Shown: positions 19,259-29,452, counted from the stretch's first letter. The stretch: 64,000 nucleotides of DNA from Streptomyces sp. RKAG290 (GCF_023701695.1 NZ_JAJOZC010000001.1:6819894-6883893); one strand, 5' to 3'. Translations and numbers: made by a program. The notes: a model not told the origin generated them from the letters alone.

Positions 19259-19464
19259 CACCAGGAGACGTCCCTGCGGCCGCATGCCTCCTGCACGGGG
19301 CGGGCCGCGCCGCAGCACTACGTCGTCGCCGGCGCGATTGCGCGGATGCGGCCCGTGCCGGCCGATTCGGCCCCGGGACGCCGGCCGGGCCGCGTGCCGG
19401 GGCGGCGGGGTGTGTCTCGAAGTCGGGGGTAGGAGGGTGAGAAGAGCGGAGTGAGGGAGGGCCG

Positions 19465-19905
19465 ATGGTGAAGGACACGTCGCTGCGCGCGATGGGATGG
19501 GCACAGACGTTTCCGGTATCGCAAGGAGTGCGGGCCGGCCGTCAGTGGACGCGGGAGCACCTGGCGTCCCTGGAGTGGACCAAGGACGCCCCCGAGACGG
19601 TGGACTCGATACTCCTGAGTGTGTCCGAGCTGATCACCAACGCGCACGTGCACGCGCACAGCGACGCCCAGCTGGTTCTCACCTGGGACAGCCACTGCCT
19701 GCACGTGAGTGTCCACGACTCCGATCCGCTGCCCCCGGCGAAGCAGTCCGAGGACGTCACGACGACCGGCGGACGCGGACTGGCCATCGTCGACGCGCTC
19801 GCCGACGGCTGGGCCACCCATCCGCAGGCGTCGGGCAAGACCGTCACCGCCTGCTTCGTGCCGCCCGGCGCTCCGAAGCCGAGGCACGGCGCGGACGTCA
19901 GCTGA
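19465..19905 (+). CDS. HATPase_c domain protein (RsbW/SpoIIAB-like anti-sigma kinase)
   Basis: 146 aa, a single GHKL ATPase domain. The N box is SELITNAHVHA (about 53-63) and the G1-like box is GGRGLAIVDALADGW. This is the size and form of the many stand-alone anti-sigma-factor or regulatory serine kinases of Streptomyces. No sigma factor or anti-sigma antagonist (STAS) gene is adjacent, so its target is unknown. Confidence 0.88.
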   Translation: MVKDTSLRAMGWAQTFPVSQGVRAGRQWTREHLASLEWTKDAPETVDSILLSVSELITNAHVHAHSDAQLVLTWDSHCLHVSVHDSDPLPPAKQSEDVTTTGGRGLAIVDALADGWATHPQASGKTVTACFVPPGAPKPRHGADVS

Positions 19906-20451
19906 GATCCGGGCGCCGGCGACCGCTGAGGAAGGGCGCGCCGGGCCGGTGAGCGGTGTTCCCGCCGGAGCGTCGACCGGCGCCGGGTTTCGCCGCCTGC
20001 CGGCTGCCTCGCCGGGTACACGTCTGTGCAGCCTCCCCCGGTGGCGTGCGCGGGAGCTGACGACCGGGTGGCTGTTCAGCGGTATCGGTGTCGGCGTCGC
20101 CGCAATCGCCTGATGCGCCCGCCGGCTCGCCGGTCCGCCTCCTCGTGCTGTCGGTCGATCACGTCGGCGGCTGCAGCGCACCCGGGACCGAGGCAGACCG
20201 GTGGGACGAGGCACTCCTCCGGCTCGATCCGCAGCACGAGCAGGCCCTGGCCCGGCGGACGAAAAAGGCGGCCGCCGCTCGGCCGGCGGTTTTGGGACCT
20301 CGTCCCCATGGGCGTCATCTGGGCACTGGGTGCCCAGCTGCGGTTCCGCCGCCTGCGCTCCGCTTTCCGGGTCAGCCTCGAGGACGCCAGTCGGAGCAGT
20401 CGGAGCCACCTTGCGTTTCCCGCTCTTCGCGCGGCGGGTATCGCTGTGCTC
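19906..20451. other. 546-base stretch without a supported gene
   Basis: Frames are open through here on the plus strand, but no start with a ribosome site and no recognisable protein is seen. A small hairpin (CTGGGCA / TGCCCAG) sits near 20320-20340. The true start of the following oxygenase could lie upstream of my choice. Confidence 0.4.
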
Positions 20452-21120
20452 GTGCTGACACTGCCCTCCCACCCCGCACCGCTCCACACCCATTTCACCG
20501 AGAACGGATACCTGCCGCTCCCCGGTCTCCTGACCCACGAGGGCCTCCAGGCGCTGCGTGACGAGTCCGCCAGGCTGGAGGCCGCTGCCACCCGCCGCGA
20601 CTTCGACATGGAGTGCATGGCCGACAGCCCCCGCCACATGACCACCCTGGGCGGACAACACATCGCGCAGGACTCCGAGCTCATCGGCTCGCTGTACCGC
20701 GACACCGAACTCCTCGCGCTCCTCTCCGCCCTCCACGGCACGCACGTGCTTCCGGTGCAGGAGGTGGTGGAGCGGCACGTGCTGAACATCCTGCACCACC
20801 CCGGCGACACCCACGGCGCCCATACCGACGACTACCCGCTGGCCTTGGTGCTGTTCCTGGAGGTACCACCTGGGTCCGCCGACGGCGGGCTGCTCGAGTT
20901 CAACCCCGGACGGACGGACCTGACGGCCCTGGGCAAGCCCGGCACGCAGCAGGTCTACCACCACGCGGGCGACGCCTACCTGCTGCGCAGCGATCTGACC
21001 GCCCACCGCGTCACGCCCCTGAGCCGCCCCGGCACGCGCCGTTCCGTCCTCAACTTCGCCTACACGGCCAAGGGGCACCGGGCACCCGTCACCGAGTCGG
21101 CCGAGCGCCTGTACGCCTGA
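20452..21120 (+). CDS. 2OG-Fe(II) oxygenase-type protein
   Basis: 222 aa from the GTG I chose, where the typical opening (HFTENGYLPLPGLLTHEGL) is near. It has the jelly-roll metal set: H and D in GAHTDDYPLALVLFLE, a distal His in LTAHRVTPLSRPGTRRSVL, and an Arg in the last motif that would bind 2-oxoglutarate. The GGLLEFNPG loop between them fits this class of small hydroxylases. Substrate unknown. The start is uncertain, since upstream codons in the same frame are open and the Shine-Dalgarno is weak. Confidence 0.75.
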   Translation: MLTLPSHPAPLHTHFTENGYLPLPGLLTHEGLQALRDESARLEAAATRRDFDMECMADSPRHMTTLGGQHIAQDSELIGSLYRDTELLALLSALHGTHVLPVQEVVERHVLNILHHPGDTHGAHTDDYPLALVLFLEVPPGSADGGLLEFNPGRTDLTALGKPGTQQVYHHAGDAYLLRSDLTAHRVTPLSRPGTRRSVLNFAYTAKGHRAPVTESAERLYA

Positions 21121-21268
21121 CCGGCTCGCGGTTCAGGCCGGGCGGGACGGCTTCCGCTTCCTGGCGGGACGAGGCGCCTGTAGCCGTGCGCCAACCCCGC
21201 CCCCCGGCCGTCCCGGTGCCCCGGCCGAGGTCGGTGGCCCGCCGCCTCAGTCCGGGGATGCTGCGGTC

Positions 21269-22209
21269 TCAGCTCAGGCGGTGGTCCAGGAGGGCGAGTC
21301 CGGCTGCTGCCGCGCGGTGTTGGTAGTCGCGCAGTCCGGGGGCGCCGGGTGGGGCGGGCCTGCGGGCGTTGCGGTGCCAGTGGCCGGTGAGTGCCGCGAG
21401 GAATGCGGTGGTGGTGTCAGGGCTGCCGGCGGTGGCGGGGTGGTCCAGGAGCAGGCGGGCGATGTCTGCGGGGCGTGGCCGGCGAGGACGAGTTGCGGCG
21501 CGAGGGATGCGGCATCGACGCAGGCGGGGCCGGTGGTGGCGTGCGCCCAGTCGACGAAGGTCACACCGCGGTCGTGGTCGCGGACCATGTTGTCGGCGCG
21601 GAGGTCGCCGTGGACGACGCGGTCACCTGTGGCGAGGGCGGGCCAGGCCGCTTCCAGTTCTGCGAGTTGTGGCAAATGGCTGCGCGCGGCGGGAGCGAGG
21701 TCGTCCGGTGGATCGTCACGCAGTTCTTTCCAGCCGTGCAGGAGCCCCGCTGCCGAGGGCGCGGCGCTCACCGCCGCGACGTATGACGCCGGGGCGGGGG
21801 CGGCGGTGAGTGAGTCGAGGAGTGCCCAGGTCTGCTCGACGTCGCCGGAGGCCGGGGACAGGTCGGGGTCGGGGCCGTCCAGGTGGGCGATCACGACAGC
21901 GGTCCAGCCGGCGGTGCGATGGATGCCCAGCAGGTCCGGGGCCGGGGCGTAGGGGGGTAGCGCGTCCAGGGCGGCGGCCTCGTGGAGGTTGGCGACGGTC
22001 AGCGGGTCGTCGTCGGGCGCCGCTTTGACGAAGACCCGCCGGCCTCCGGCCAGTCGTAGCGCGGCGGCGAGCTGATGGCCGAATCCGCCGCTGGGGGTGA
22101 CCGCTTCGGTGACGGGTGCTCCCAGCGTGGTCTCGAGGCGGGCGCGCAGCGGCGGGGGAACGTCAGCCCATTGCAGACGGCCGCTGGGGGAGGGTGAGGG
22201 AGGAGGCAT
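21269..22209 (-). CDS. Aminoglycoside-phosphotransferase-family kinase, frameshifted near the C-terminus
   Basis: With one base restored the product is 313 aa, a small-molecule kinase of the APH/choline kinase fold. RRVFVKAAP holds the ATP-binding Lys, VVHGDLRADNMV the catalytic Asp and Asn, and GVTFVDWAHA the metal-binding Asp. After PQLVLAGHAP the frame fails at the G run 21470-21473. One more C in the coding strand gives ADIARLLLDHPATAG and an end in LALLDHRLS with a stop at 21269; as written it runs on in a Pro/Ser/Thr-rich wrong frame to 21274. The ATG at 22209 starts a natural N-terminus. Substrate (antibiotic or metabolite) unknown. Confidence 0.8.
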
Positions 22210-22430
22210 CGGAGCAGCTCTCAGGAGTCGGGGTGTCCTGCTCGCGGACGTCGCGCTTGTCCGGCGCGTCGTGGTCCAGGGTAGGGAACGGTGAACGGCT
22301 GCCCGACGGGATGGGGGCGTCCGGGTGGAAGCCGGGGGCATGACAGCGCGCCCGCGGTCTGCTGGGGGACTGGTCCGATCAGCAGGCGCGGGCGCGCCGG
22401 GGGTGGGGCGCTGTCTGTCGAGAGCGGGGG

Positions 22431-22612
22431 TCAGCGCTGCCAGGTCCACTTCTGGTTCGCGGTGCCGTTGCAGGTCCACAGTTGCAGCTCGGTGCCGTTC
22501 GCGGTCTTGCCGCCCTTCACATCCAGGCACAGTCCGGACTGCTGGGCGACGATGGTGCCGTCGCTCTTCACGGTCCACTTCTGGGACGTGCCGCCGTGGC
22601 AGTTCCACTGCG
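22431..22612 (-). pseudogene. 3' remnant of a ricin-type lectin (CBM13) domain
   Basis: The frame ending at 22431 reads CHGGTSQKWTVKSDGTIVAQ, then SGLCLDVKGG, LQLWTCNG and NQKWTWQR. This is about one and a half QxW repeats of a CBM13 beta-trefoil, typical of the C-terminus of secreted Streptomyces hydrolases. Homology stops sharply near 22612, and no catalytic domain lies upstream. It is a truncated gene end. Confidence 0.75.
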
Positions 22613-23087
22613 AGGCGCACCGCCTTCGCCGCCCCTCGTTCCGGTCTGCCGAGGGGCACGGAAGGTGGTGCGGCATGTCCGGTACCGGTTCGGCCTCGGC
22701 GCGGAGTGGGCGTGGGGTGGTGTCGGCCCCGCTGTTCCCGGGCCGCCGACCGATGCGGAGCCATGTGTTCCAAGGTTGATTTCTGGTCGAGCACGGCCGG
22801 GCGGAACGCGCCCCGGCACCTTCGGGTCTCCTCGCCCGTGCGGGGGCAATCCGCGCCGCAGGCAGCGGTGTTGCGCATGATGCAACAGTGATGTGTGACC
22901 AGTTGAGGGGCCGCAGGCCTCAGGCCATCTCTTGCCACCTCTCGCTCGGGTGTGCCATTAATCAGCGGTCTCGCAGGGGCCTCGGCCTGGAGGCACCAGC
23001 GGTGCACGACGTATCGGTGGCAGCCGCATGCCCTGCGGCCGTTACTCCGCGCGCCCTCGACATCATCGGCTGAAGGAGTGCGAACGA
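22613..23087. other. 475-base region without a gene
   Basis: Upstream of the small secreted protein. I see no recognisable coding sequence; the final bases carry the GAAGGAG ribosome site of the next gene. The boundary with the lectin remnant suggests a past deletion or rearrangement. Confidence 0.45.
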
Positions 23088-23435
23088 ATGACACGTAGGA
23101 CGATCGTTGCAGCTGCACTGCTCACGCTTGCCATCGCCGTACCCACGGCCACGGCGGCGGCAGCCGTGGACGCCTACGCCGGCGGTGCGCACGGCTGGTC
23201 TCCCGCCAAGGCCGACAGCGGGATGGTGGCGGTCAAGGACAACAGCAGTGACGGGGACCCGGTGAAGGCGGAGTACTACCGGATCGACTCCGTGGGGTCG
23301 AAACGCACCCTCTGGAACCACAGCGGCCCCAGCACCACCTCGTACTCGGCCGACGCCTCGACCATCTACGAGTTCAAGGTCTGTGACGAGAACTACGCCG
23401 CGCCGGACGACTGCTCAGGCTGGAAGTTCCCCTAA
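23088..23435 (+). CDS. Small secreted protein of unknown function
   Basis: 115 aa. The ATG at 23088 has GAAGGAG eight bases upstream. Residues 1-25 are a signal peptide (RR, then AAALLTLAIAVPTATAAAA). The mature part, about 90 aa, has one Cys pair (KVCDEN and DDCSGW) that could form a disulfide and a strand-rich look (YRIDSVGSKRTLWNHSG, STIYEFKVCDE). It resembles other short exported Streptomyces proteins but I know no function. The ABC exporter genes follow 54 bases later in the same direction. Confidence 0.8.
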   Translation: MTRRTIVAAALLTLAIAVPTATAAAAVDAYAGGAHGWSPAKADSGMVAVKDNSSDGDPVKAEYYRIDSVGSKRTLWNHSGPSTTSYSADASTIYEFKVCDENYAAPDDCSGWKFP

Positions 23436-23489
23436 GGCCCCGAGGGCCGGTGCGGCACCTTCATTCCCAAGAACAAGAGGCACGTTTCT

Positions 23490-24173
23490 GTGGACCGGCA
23501 GGACTCTTCGGGGCTCCACGTCAGCGACCTGTACTACGAGGTCGCCGGGCGGACTCTCCTCGACGGTGTGGAGCTGTCCGTGGCCCGGGGCGAGTCCGTC
23601 GCCGTGACCGGCCCGAGTGGATCAGGCAAGTCGACCCTCCTCATGTGCGTACTCGGCCTGATCGAACCGCAGGCGGGAACCATCACGGCAGCGGGCAGGG
23701 ACATCACCGGACTCGGACCGGCGCGGCTCGCCCAGGCACGCCGGGAGACGCTGAGCATGGTGTTCCAGTTCGGCGAACTCCTCCCCGAACTCAGCCCGGT
23801 GGAGAACGTCGCCCTGCCGGTCCTGCTCGCCGGTGGACGCCATCAGGACGCCTACCGGCGGGCGGAGGAACTCCTCGGTGAACTCGGTGTCCCCACCGGG
23901 TCCGTTCCCACCGGCACACTCTCCGGCGGCGAGCGTCAGCGCACTGCCGTCGCCCGCGCCCTGATCACCGAGCCCGCCGTCCTGCTCGCCGACGAGCCCA
24001 CCGGAGCCCTCGATCCGCAGGCCAAGGAGGCAGTCGCCACCCTCCTGTTCACGGCCGCACGCGACCGGGGCTGCGCACTCCTGGTCGTGACCCACGACGT
24101 CTCGGTGGCCGATCGCGCCGACCGGCGCCACGAACTGCGCGGCGGGGTCCTGACCGCAGCGGGAGCCCTCTGA
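23490..24173 (+). CDS. ABC transporter ATP-binding protein (LolD/MacB type)
   Basis: 227 aa. Walker A is GPSGSGKSTLL (about 41-51), Q-loop in MVFQFGELLPELSPVENV, signature LSGGERQR and Walker B VLLADEPTGALD. The ADEPTGALD form and short length are typical of the LolCDE/MacB group working with FtsX-type permeases. The GTG start has AAGAGG upstream. The stop overlaps the start of the permease gene (TGATG), so the two form one transporter. Confidence 0.92.
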   Translation: MDRQDSSGLHVSDLYYEVAGRTLLDGVELSVARGESVAVTGPSGSGKSTLLMCVLGLIEPQAGTITAAGRDITGLGPARLAQARRETLSMVFQFGELLPELSPVENVALPVLLAGGRHQDAYRRAEELLGELGVPTGSVPTGTLSGGERQRTAVARALITEPAVLLADEPTGALDPQAKEAVATLLFTAARDRGCALLVVTHDVSVADRADRRHELRGGVLTAAGAL

Positions 24174-26331
24174 TGCGGAACCGCATCCGCACCGCGTCCA
24201 CCCTGTTCAGGATCGGCCTCGCCGCAGGCCGTGCCACGCCCGGTGACCGCTTGCGATGGTGGGGCCTGTTCGGCGCCGCGGCCGCCGTCGCCTTCGTCGT
24301 CCTGGCGAGCGTGGCCACCGTCGCGACCTTTGACGGCCGGGAGACCAGGGCCGACGCCAGAGGTCCGGTGGTCACCTTCGGCAGGGACGCCCCTCTGCTG
24401 TACCGGATGGGGGCCGACGCCGTCGGCAGCCGTCCCGTCTCCCTGGTCTTCGTCCGGCCGCTCACCGCCGATGCTCCGGTGCCCGCCGGTGTGACCCGCT
24501 GGCCCGAGCCGGGCGAGGTGCTGCTCTCTCCCGAACTCATCCGTACCGGGGCCGGGGAAGGAATCCTGACCCGCTACGGACGGTTCGCCGGCACCGTCAC
24601 CACGGACGGCCTGGTCACTCCCTCCGAGCGGATCGCCTACGTGCGGGTGGCGGACGAGGCGCCCAGGAACGATCGCAGGTGGCTGCCCGTGTCCGGCTTC
24701 GGCAGCAACGGCGCAGCGACGGGGGAGATGGTCGATCAGCCGGCGGTGAGCTCTCCTCTCCTCGCCCTGTGGGCCTTGACCGGGCTGCCCGCCCTCGCTC
24801 TGACCGTCGTCGCCGCACGGGTAGGCTCCCGCACCCGCGACCGGCGCAGCAGCCTGCTGCAGGCGCTGGGCGGCACATGGCGCCACCGCATGGGCGTCAA
24901 CATCGGCGAGGCGGCCGTCCCGGCCGCGCTGGGCACAGTCACCGCGCTCGTCCCGTACGCCGTCGCATCCGTGCGCAGCACACGCCTGGCGCCCACTGGG
25001 TACATCCTCGATGAGCGCGATGTGTGGGGCGCCTGGCCCATGGCGGCCGTTGCGGCAGTGGTGTCTCTGGTGGTGGTGCTCGCCGTCGTGGTGGGCGCGC
25101 ACCGCGTTCACCGGGACGGTACGTCCACCCGCCCCACCACCTTCGGCGACCGGGTCCCCGCATGGCGCCTGGGCCTGTGCGGTGCGGGCGTCGCCCTGGT
25201 CCTGACGAGCCAGTACCTGCCCCGCAAGGCGCAGCTCTTCGTCTTCACCTCCGGAACCGTCGTGATGTGGGCCTTCCTGTCCTCCGTCGTGGCCCTCCTC
25301 ACCCGTCGCCTGGGTTCCTCGGTCGCCGACAGCGGGAGACGCAAGGGGCATCCGGGCCGTCTGATCGGCGGGCGGTGGACGCATGCGCACCCCGGCGTGG
25401 TCGTCCGCCTCGCGCTGGCGATGGTGATCGGCATCGGCATCGTCGCCCAGATGCAGGTGTGGACCAGCAGGCTCGGAGTTCACTCGCAAGCGGCGGCCGC
25501 CACGCACCAGCGGATCAAGGACACCGTGATCGAGGTGACCTCCAGCAGCATGACCGCGGCGCGGACCGGCCGCTTTCGTTCCTCTCTGCCGGCCGGGGCA
25601 GTTCTGCTGAGCCGTACGTTCCATGATCCCGGACCGCCGCGAGATCCATGGGTCACGGTCGGAGGAACCTGCCGCGACCTGCGCGTCCTGCGGGTGAGGT
25701 GTCACGGTGGTGCGACGACACCGACCGGCGGAAACGCCCAGGTGGAGGAGATGCGCCGCTGGTACGGCAACCTCAGGTTCGAACCGGTCCCACGGTTCAG
25801 CGTGAAACCGGACAGCACGCAGTCCCTCCTCGTCGTGACCTCGGCCCCTGGACAGTTGGCCGAGGTGAAACGGGCCGCCTTCACGCTCCCCAACCCTCCG
25901 GTGCAGGTCGAGGCGTTGGGAGGGAACTGGCTTGGGTCCTCCCGCTCCCGGCTGCCGAACTGGATTCAGCTGTTCGGCATCACCGGCATCCTCTTCGTCC
26001 TCGGAGCCGGCGCGGTGAGCGCGGCGGCCGAGTTCGTCCGGATCCGCCACGCTCTCGCCCCGCTCTCCGTCCTGACCGGCCGGCGCCGGGTGTTCCGGTC
26101 CGTGGCCGCATGGCACCTCACCGCGCCCCTGCTCATCGCGACCGTCGTCACAGGGCGGTGACCGCGTGGCACTCGGTGTTCTTCATCGCCCTGGTGCAGG
26201 AGGGCTCGGTGTCCTGGACCGTTCTGGCAGCCGGCGTCTCAGCGTGTGCCGCGGTCTCCCTGGCCGTCGGACTCCTCGGCGCACGCGCGGCAGCGCGCGA
26301 GGCCGAACGGTGGAGGCCGACCGCCGACTGA
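24173..26331 (+). CDS. FtsX-like ABC permease, frame interrupted near its end
   Basis: As written the frame from ATG 24173 stops at 26161 (662 aa) inside what should be the last membrane segments. One extra G at 26153-26155 would continue it as AVTAWHSVFFIALVQEGSVS to a stop at 26331, giving 719 aa with two further helices (LAAGVSACAAVSLAVGLLGA). The first helix is at about 35-60, several follow from 190 to 430, and the final FtsX domain begins near 600 (LFGITGILFVLGAGAVSA). It pairs with the overlapping ATPase; the cargo may be a lipid, peptide or lipoprotein. Confidence 0.82.
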
Positions 26332-26365
26332 GGCACTGGTAGGCCGAACCCCCGGGGCACAGCCG

Positions 26366-27772
26366 CTACTTCTGCGCAGAGGCCAGGGTGTACGACGTCT
26401 CCTCGGGGACGGGCGGCGTCTCACGGCGGGCCAGCAGGTAGTAAAGCGCCGCCGGGACCGTCAGGCCCACGATCCAGGAGATGTCCGCGCCGCCCAGCGG
26501 AGCCGCCAGCGGGCCCGTGTAGAAGTGCGTCACGAGGAACGGGAGCTGGGCGAGGATGCCCACCCCGTAGACCGTGAGGGCCTCCCAGCGCCAGGCGCCG
26601 TAGCGGCCCTGCGGATCGAAGAGCGCCGGGATGTCGTACCGCTCCCGCGAGATCAGGTAGTAGTCGACCAGGTTGATCGCCGACCAGGGCGTGAAGAACG
26701 TCAGCAGGAACAGCAGGAAGTCCTTGAAGGACGTCAGGAAGCTGTCCTTGCCCAGGAGCGCCACCACCGTCCCCGCCACCATGATCAGCGCGATGTACGC
26801 GGTCCTGCCGCGCGGCGACAGCGCCTTCCGGCCGCGGAATCCGCTGATGCCGGTCACCATCGACATGAAGCCGCCGTAGGTGTTGAGCACGTTGATGGTC
26901 AGCTTGCCGAGCGCGATCACGAAGTACAGGAACGACGCGATCAGGCCCGTGCCGCCCAGGCCGACCAGGTATCCGACCTGGTTCGCGAGGAACGCGTCCC
27001 CCGCGCTCGCCGCGACGAGCACTCCGAACGTCGTCGACCACTGCGAGCCGATGGCCGAACCGGAAAGGGTCCACCAGAACGTGGCCCGCCCCGACGTCGT
27101 ACGCGGCAGATAGCGCGAGTAGTCCGCGACGTACGGCCCGAAGGCGAGCTGCCAGGATGCCGAGAGGGATACCGCGAGCAGGAACATCGGCAGGTCGAAG
27201 TGTGCGTCCCCGAGCAGCGCGGACAGGTCGACCCGGTCCAGGAGGCGGATGCCCAGGAAGACGAAGGCGAGCGCGCAGACCACACTGGCCACCCGCCCCA
27301 GGACGTGGATCACGCGGTAGCCGACCGCCGCCGTCACCGCGGTGACGACCGCGAAGAGGATGATGCCGGTGGTGTCGTTCGTGTGCGTGAGCTGGGCCGT
27401 CGCCTGCCCGGCGAGGACGCTGCCGCTCGCGAAGAAGCCCACGTACATGAGGACGACCAGGAGCAGGGGAACGGCCGCGCCACGCACCCCGAACTGGGCG
27501 CGGGACTGGATCATCTGGGGCAGGCCGAGCTTCGGGCCCTGCGCGGAGTGCAGGGCCATGACGGTGCCCCCGAGCAGATTGCCCAGCAGCAGGCCGGTCG
27601 CCGACCACACCACGTCGCCGCCGAAGACGACGGCGAGTGCGCCGGTGACCACCGCCGTGATCTGGAGGTTGGCACCGAGCCACAGAGTGAACTGACTGAA
27701 CGCGGTCCCGTGCCGTTCGTCGTCCGGGACGACGTCGATGGAGCGTCGTTCCACCAGTTTTTCAGCTGCCAT
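26366..27772 (-). CDS. NCS1-family permease, cytosine/purine type
   Basis: 468 aa with about 12 hydrophobic helices. The opening TAFSQFTLWLGANLQITAVV, the GPKLGLPQMIQSRAQFG loop and SWQLAFGPYVADYSRYLP are hallmarks of the cytosine permease (CodB) branch of NCS1 symporters. It should bring in a nucleobase or related compound with H+ or Na+. There is no deaminase next to it; the deaminase at 35080 is far. It stands between the ABC exporter (convergent) and the osmoprotectant operon. Confidence 0.9.
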   Translation of the reverse strand: MAAEKLVERRSIDVVPDDERHGTAFSQFTLWLGANLQITAVVTGALAVVFGGDVVWSATGLLLGNLLGGTVMALHSAQGPKLGLPQMIQSRAQFGVRGAAVPLLLVVLMYVGFFASGSVLAGQATAQLTHTNDTTGIILFAVVTAVTAAVGYRVIHVLGRVASVVCALAFVFLGIRLLDRVDLSALLGDAHFDLPMFLLAVSLSASWQLAFGPYVADYSRYLPRTTSGRATFWWTLSGSAIGSQWSTTFGVLVAASAGDAFLANQVGYLVGLGGTGLIASFLYFVIALGKLTINVLNTYGGFMSMVTGISGFRGRKALSPRGRTAYIALIMVAGTVVALLGKDSFLTSFKDFLLFLLTFFTPWSAINLVDYYLISRERYDIPALFDPQGRYGAWRWEALTVYGVGILAQLPFLVTHFYTGPLAAPLGGADISWIVGLTVPAALYYLLARRETPPVPEETSYTLASAQK

Positions 27773-27803
27773 GACTCGGTTACCTGGCCTCTCGGTGATG
27801 TGT

Positions 27804-27830
27804 GCTGCCGCTCGGTCCGGGGGCGGCAGC
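27804..27830 (-). terminator. Hairpin at the end of the osmoprotectant operon
   Basis: GCTGCCGC (27804-27811) and GCGGCAGC (27823-27830) are perfect 8-bp arms. The hairpin begins at the stop codon of the binding-protein gene, in the right place to end the four-gene transcript. Confidence 0.55.
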
Positions 27831-28765
27831 TACTTCTTCTTGATCCCGTGCTCCGCCGCCCAGTCGTTCGCGACGTCCTCGGGGTCCTTCTTGTCCTTGT
27901 CCACCAGGCGGTTGAGCTCGGTGAGGTCCTTGGTCGTCAGCGCGTTGCCGAGACGGCCGAGTGCCTTGCGGACCGTCGAGTCGGCCTTGCGGTCGGCGAT
28001 GAGGGGGACCACGTGCTGACCGGGGATCAGGTTCTTGGGGTCGGTGAGGACGACCCAGTGCTCGGCGACGATGTCGGTGTCGGTGGTGAAGAGGTTCGCG
28101 ACGTCGACGTCGCCCTTCTTCAGGGCGCCCTTGACGAGCGGCCCCGAGGAGTCGAGGGACTTGAACTCCTTGAACTCCACGCCGTACACGTCCTTGAGGC
28201 CCACCGAACCCACCGCCCGCTTCTTGACTTCGGGTGCCGCACCGATGACGAGCTTGCCGTTGTGCGCGGCGAGGTCGGCGAGGGACGCGAGACCGTACTT
28301 GTCGGCGGTCTCCCGGGTGACGACGAAGGCGTCGGAGTCCTCGGCACTGCCGTAGGGGAGTATCTGGAGGCCGTCCGGCAGGACCATGGCGAGGGCGTTC
28401 TGCATCTCGCCCTCGGCCGAGGCCGTGGACTTGGCGTCGAGATAGTGCAGCAGGGCGCCCTGGTATTCGGGCAGGAGGTCGATGTCGCCGCCCTTGAGGG
28501 CGGGGATGAGGATCTCGCGGGTGCCGAGGTTGGGGCGGACCGTGGTCTTGACTCCGGCCGCCTCCAGTGCGGCGGCGTACAGGTATCCCAGCACCTGGTT
28601 CTCGGTGAAGTTGGCGGTGCCGATGGTGACGCCGTCCTTGCTGGAGCCTGCGCCCTTGCCGCCGGAGCCCTGCCCGTCGAGGGAGGTGATGCCACCGCTG
28701 CAGGCGGCGAGGGCGGGGACGGAGGCGGCGGCGAAGAGCCCGCCGAGGAGAGTCCTGCGGTTCAT
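27830..28765 (-). CDS. Glycine betaine/osmoprotectant ABC transporter, substrate-binding lipoprotein
   Basis: 311 aa. A lipoprotein signal ends SVPALAACSGG, with the Cys as lipid anchor. The mature part is an OpuAC-type binding protein: GVTIGTANFTENQVLGYLY, the GTREILIPALKGGDIDLLPE hinge region and EFKSLDSSGPLVKGALKKGD. The family binds betaine, choline or similar quaternary amines. AGGAG precedes the ATG. It is the last gene of a four-gene operon (ATPase, two permeases, binding protein), five bases after the second permease. Confidence 0.93.
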   Translation of the reverse strand: MNRRTLLGGLFAAASVPALAACSGGITSLDGQGSGGKGAGSSKDGVTIGTANFTENQVLGYLYAAALEAAGVKTTVRPNLGTREILIPALKGGDIDLLPEYQGALLHYLDAKSTASAEGEMQNALAMVLPDGLQILPYGSAEDSDAFVVTRETADKYGLASLADLAAHNGKLVIGAAPEVKKRAVGSVGLKDVYGVEFKEFKSLDSSGPLVKGALKKGDVDVANLFTTDTDIVAEHWVVLTDPKNLIPGQHVVPLIADRKADSTVRKALGRLGNALTTKDLTELNRLVDKDKKDPEDVANDWAAEHGIKKK

Positions 28766-28770
28766 GGTGC

Positions 28771-29448
28771 TTACTCCTGGGCCGACTTGGCGGGGCGGTG
28801 ACGGAAAAGGACGCGCTGGAGTGCGGAGAGCGCGAGATCGAGTACGACGGCGACGACCGCCACGAGTACGGCGCCCCCGAGCACCTGCACGAGGTCGCGC
28901 TGGGCGAGCCCGTCGAAGACGTACCGGCCGAGCCCCCCGAAGGAGACGTAGGCGGCGATGGTGGCCGTCGCGACGACCTGGATGAGCGCGAGCCTGAGCC
29001 CGGTCATGATCAGGGGGAGCGCGAGCGGCAGTTCGACCTGGAGGAGGACCTGGTGCCGGCGCATCCCCTGGCCGCGCGCCGCGTCCCGCACCTCGGGGTC
29101 GACGGCCGTCATCCCGGCGTAGGTGTTGGTGACGATGGAGGGAACGGCAAGCGCCACGAGGGCGATGTAGACGGGCCACATCGACAGTCCACTGGCGAGG
29201 AAGACCAGCACGACGAGCCCGACCGTGGGCAGCGCGCGTCCGAAACTGGACAGGTTGATGGCGAGGAAGGCACCGCGCCCGGTGTGCCCGATGAGCAGGC
29301 CGACCGGCAGCGCGATGGCGGCGGCGACGAGGGTGGCGAGCAGCGAGTACTGCAGGTGCTCGGCGAGGCGGTGCCCGATGCCGTCGGGACCGGCCCACTG
29401 CTCGCCGCTGACCAGCCAGGCGCCGAGGCCCTTGAGGAGTTCGTACAT
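28771..29448 (-). CDS. Osmoprotectant ABC transporter permease
   Basis: 225 aa, with about five helices and a BPD_transp_1 core (EHLQYSLLATLVAAAIALPV). The EAA-type loop is EVRDAARGQGMRRHQVLLQV, followed by ELPLALPLIMTGLR. It is an OpuCB/OpuCD homologue. It lies between the other permease and the binding protein, with gaps of four and five bases. Confidence 0.92.
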   Translation of the reverse strand: MYELLKGLGAWLVSGEQWAGPDGIGHRLAEHLQYSLLATLVAAAIALPVGLLIGHTGRGAFLAINLSSFGRALPTVGLVVLVFLASGLSMWPVYIALVALAVPSIVTNTYAGMTAVDPEVRDAARGQGMRRHQVLLQVELPLALPLIMTGLRLALIQVVATATIAAYVSFGGLGRYVFDGLAQRDLVQVLGGAVLVAVVAVVLDLALSALQRVLFRHRPAKSAQE

Positions 29449-29452
29449 CAGG

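Noticed and set aside
22210..23118. Long N-terminal extension of the phosphotransferase frame to 23118
   Set aside because: It crosses the CBM13 remnant on another frame and reads as low-complexity Arg/Pro; the family begins at the ATG at 22209.
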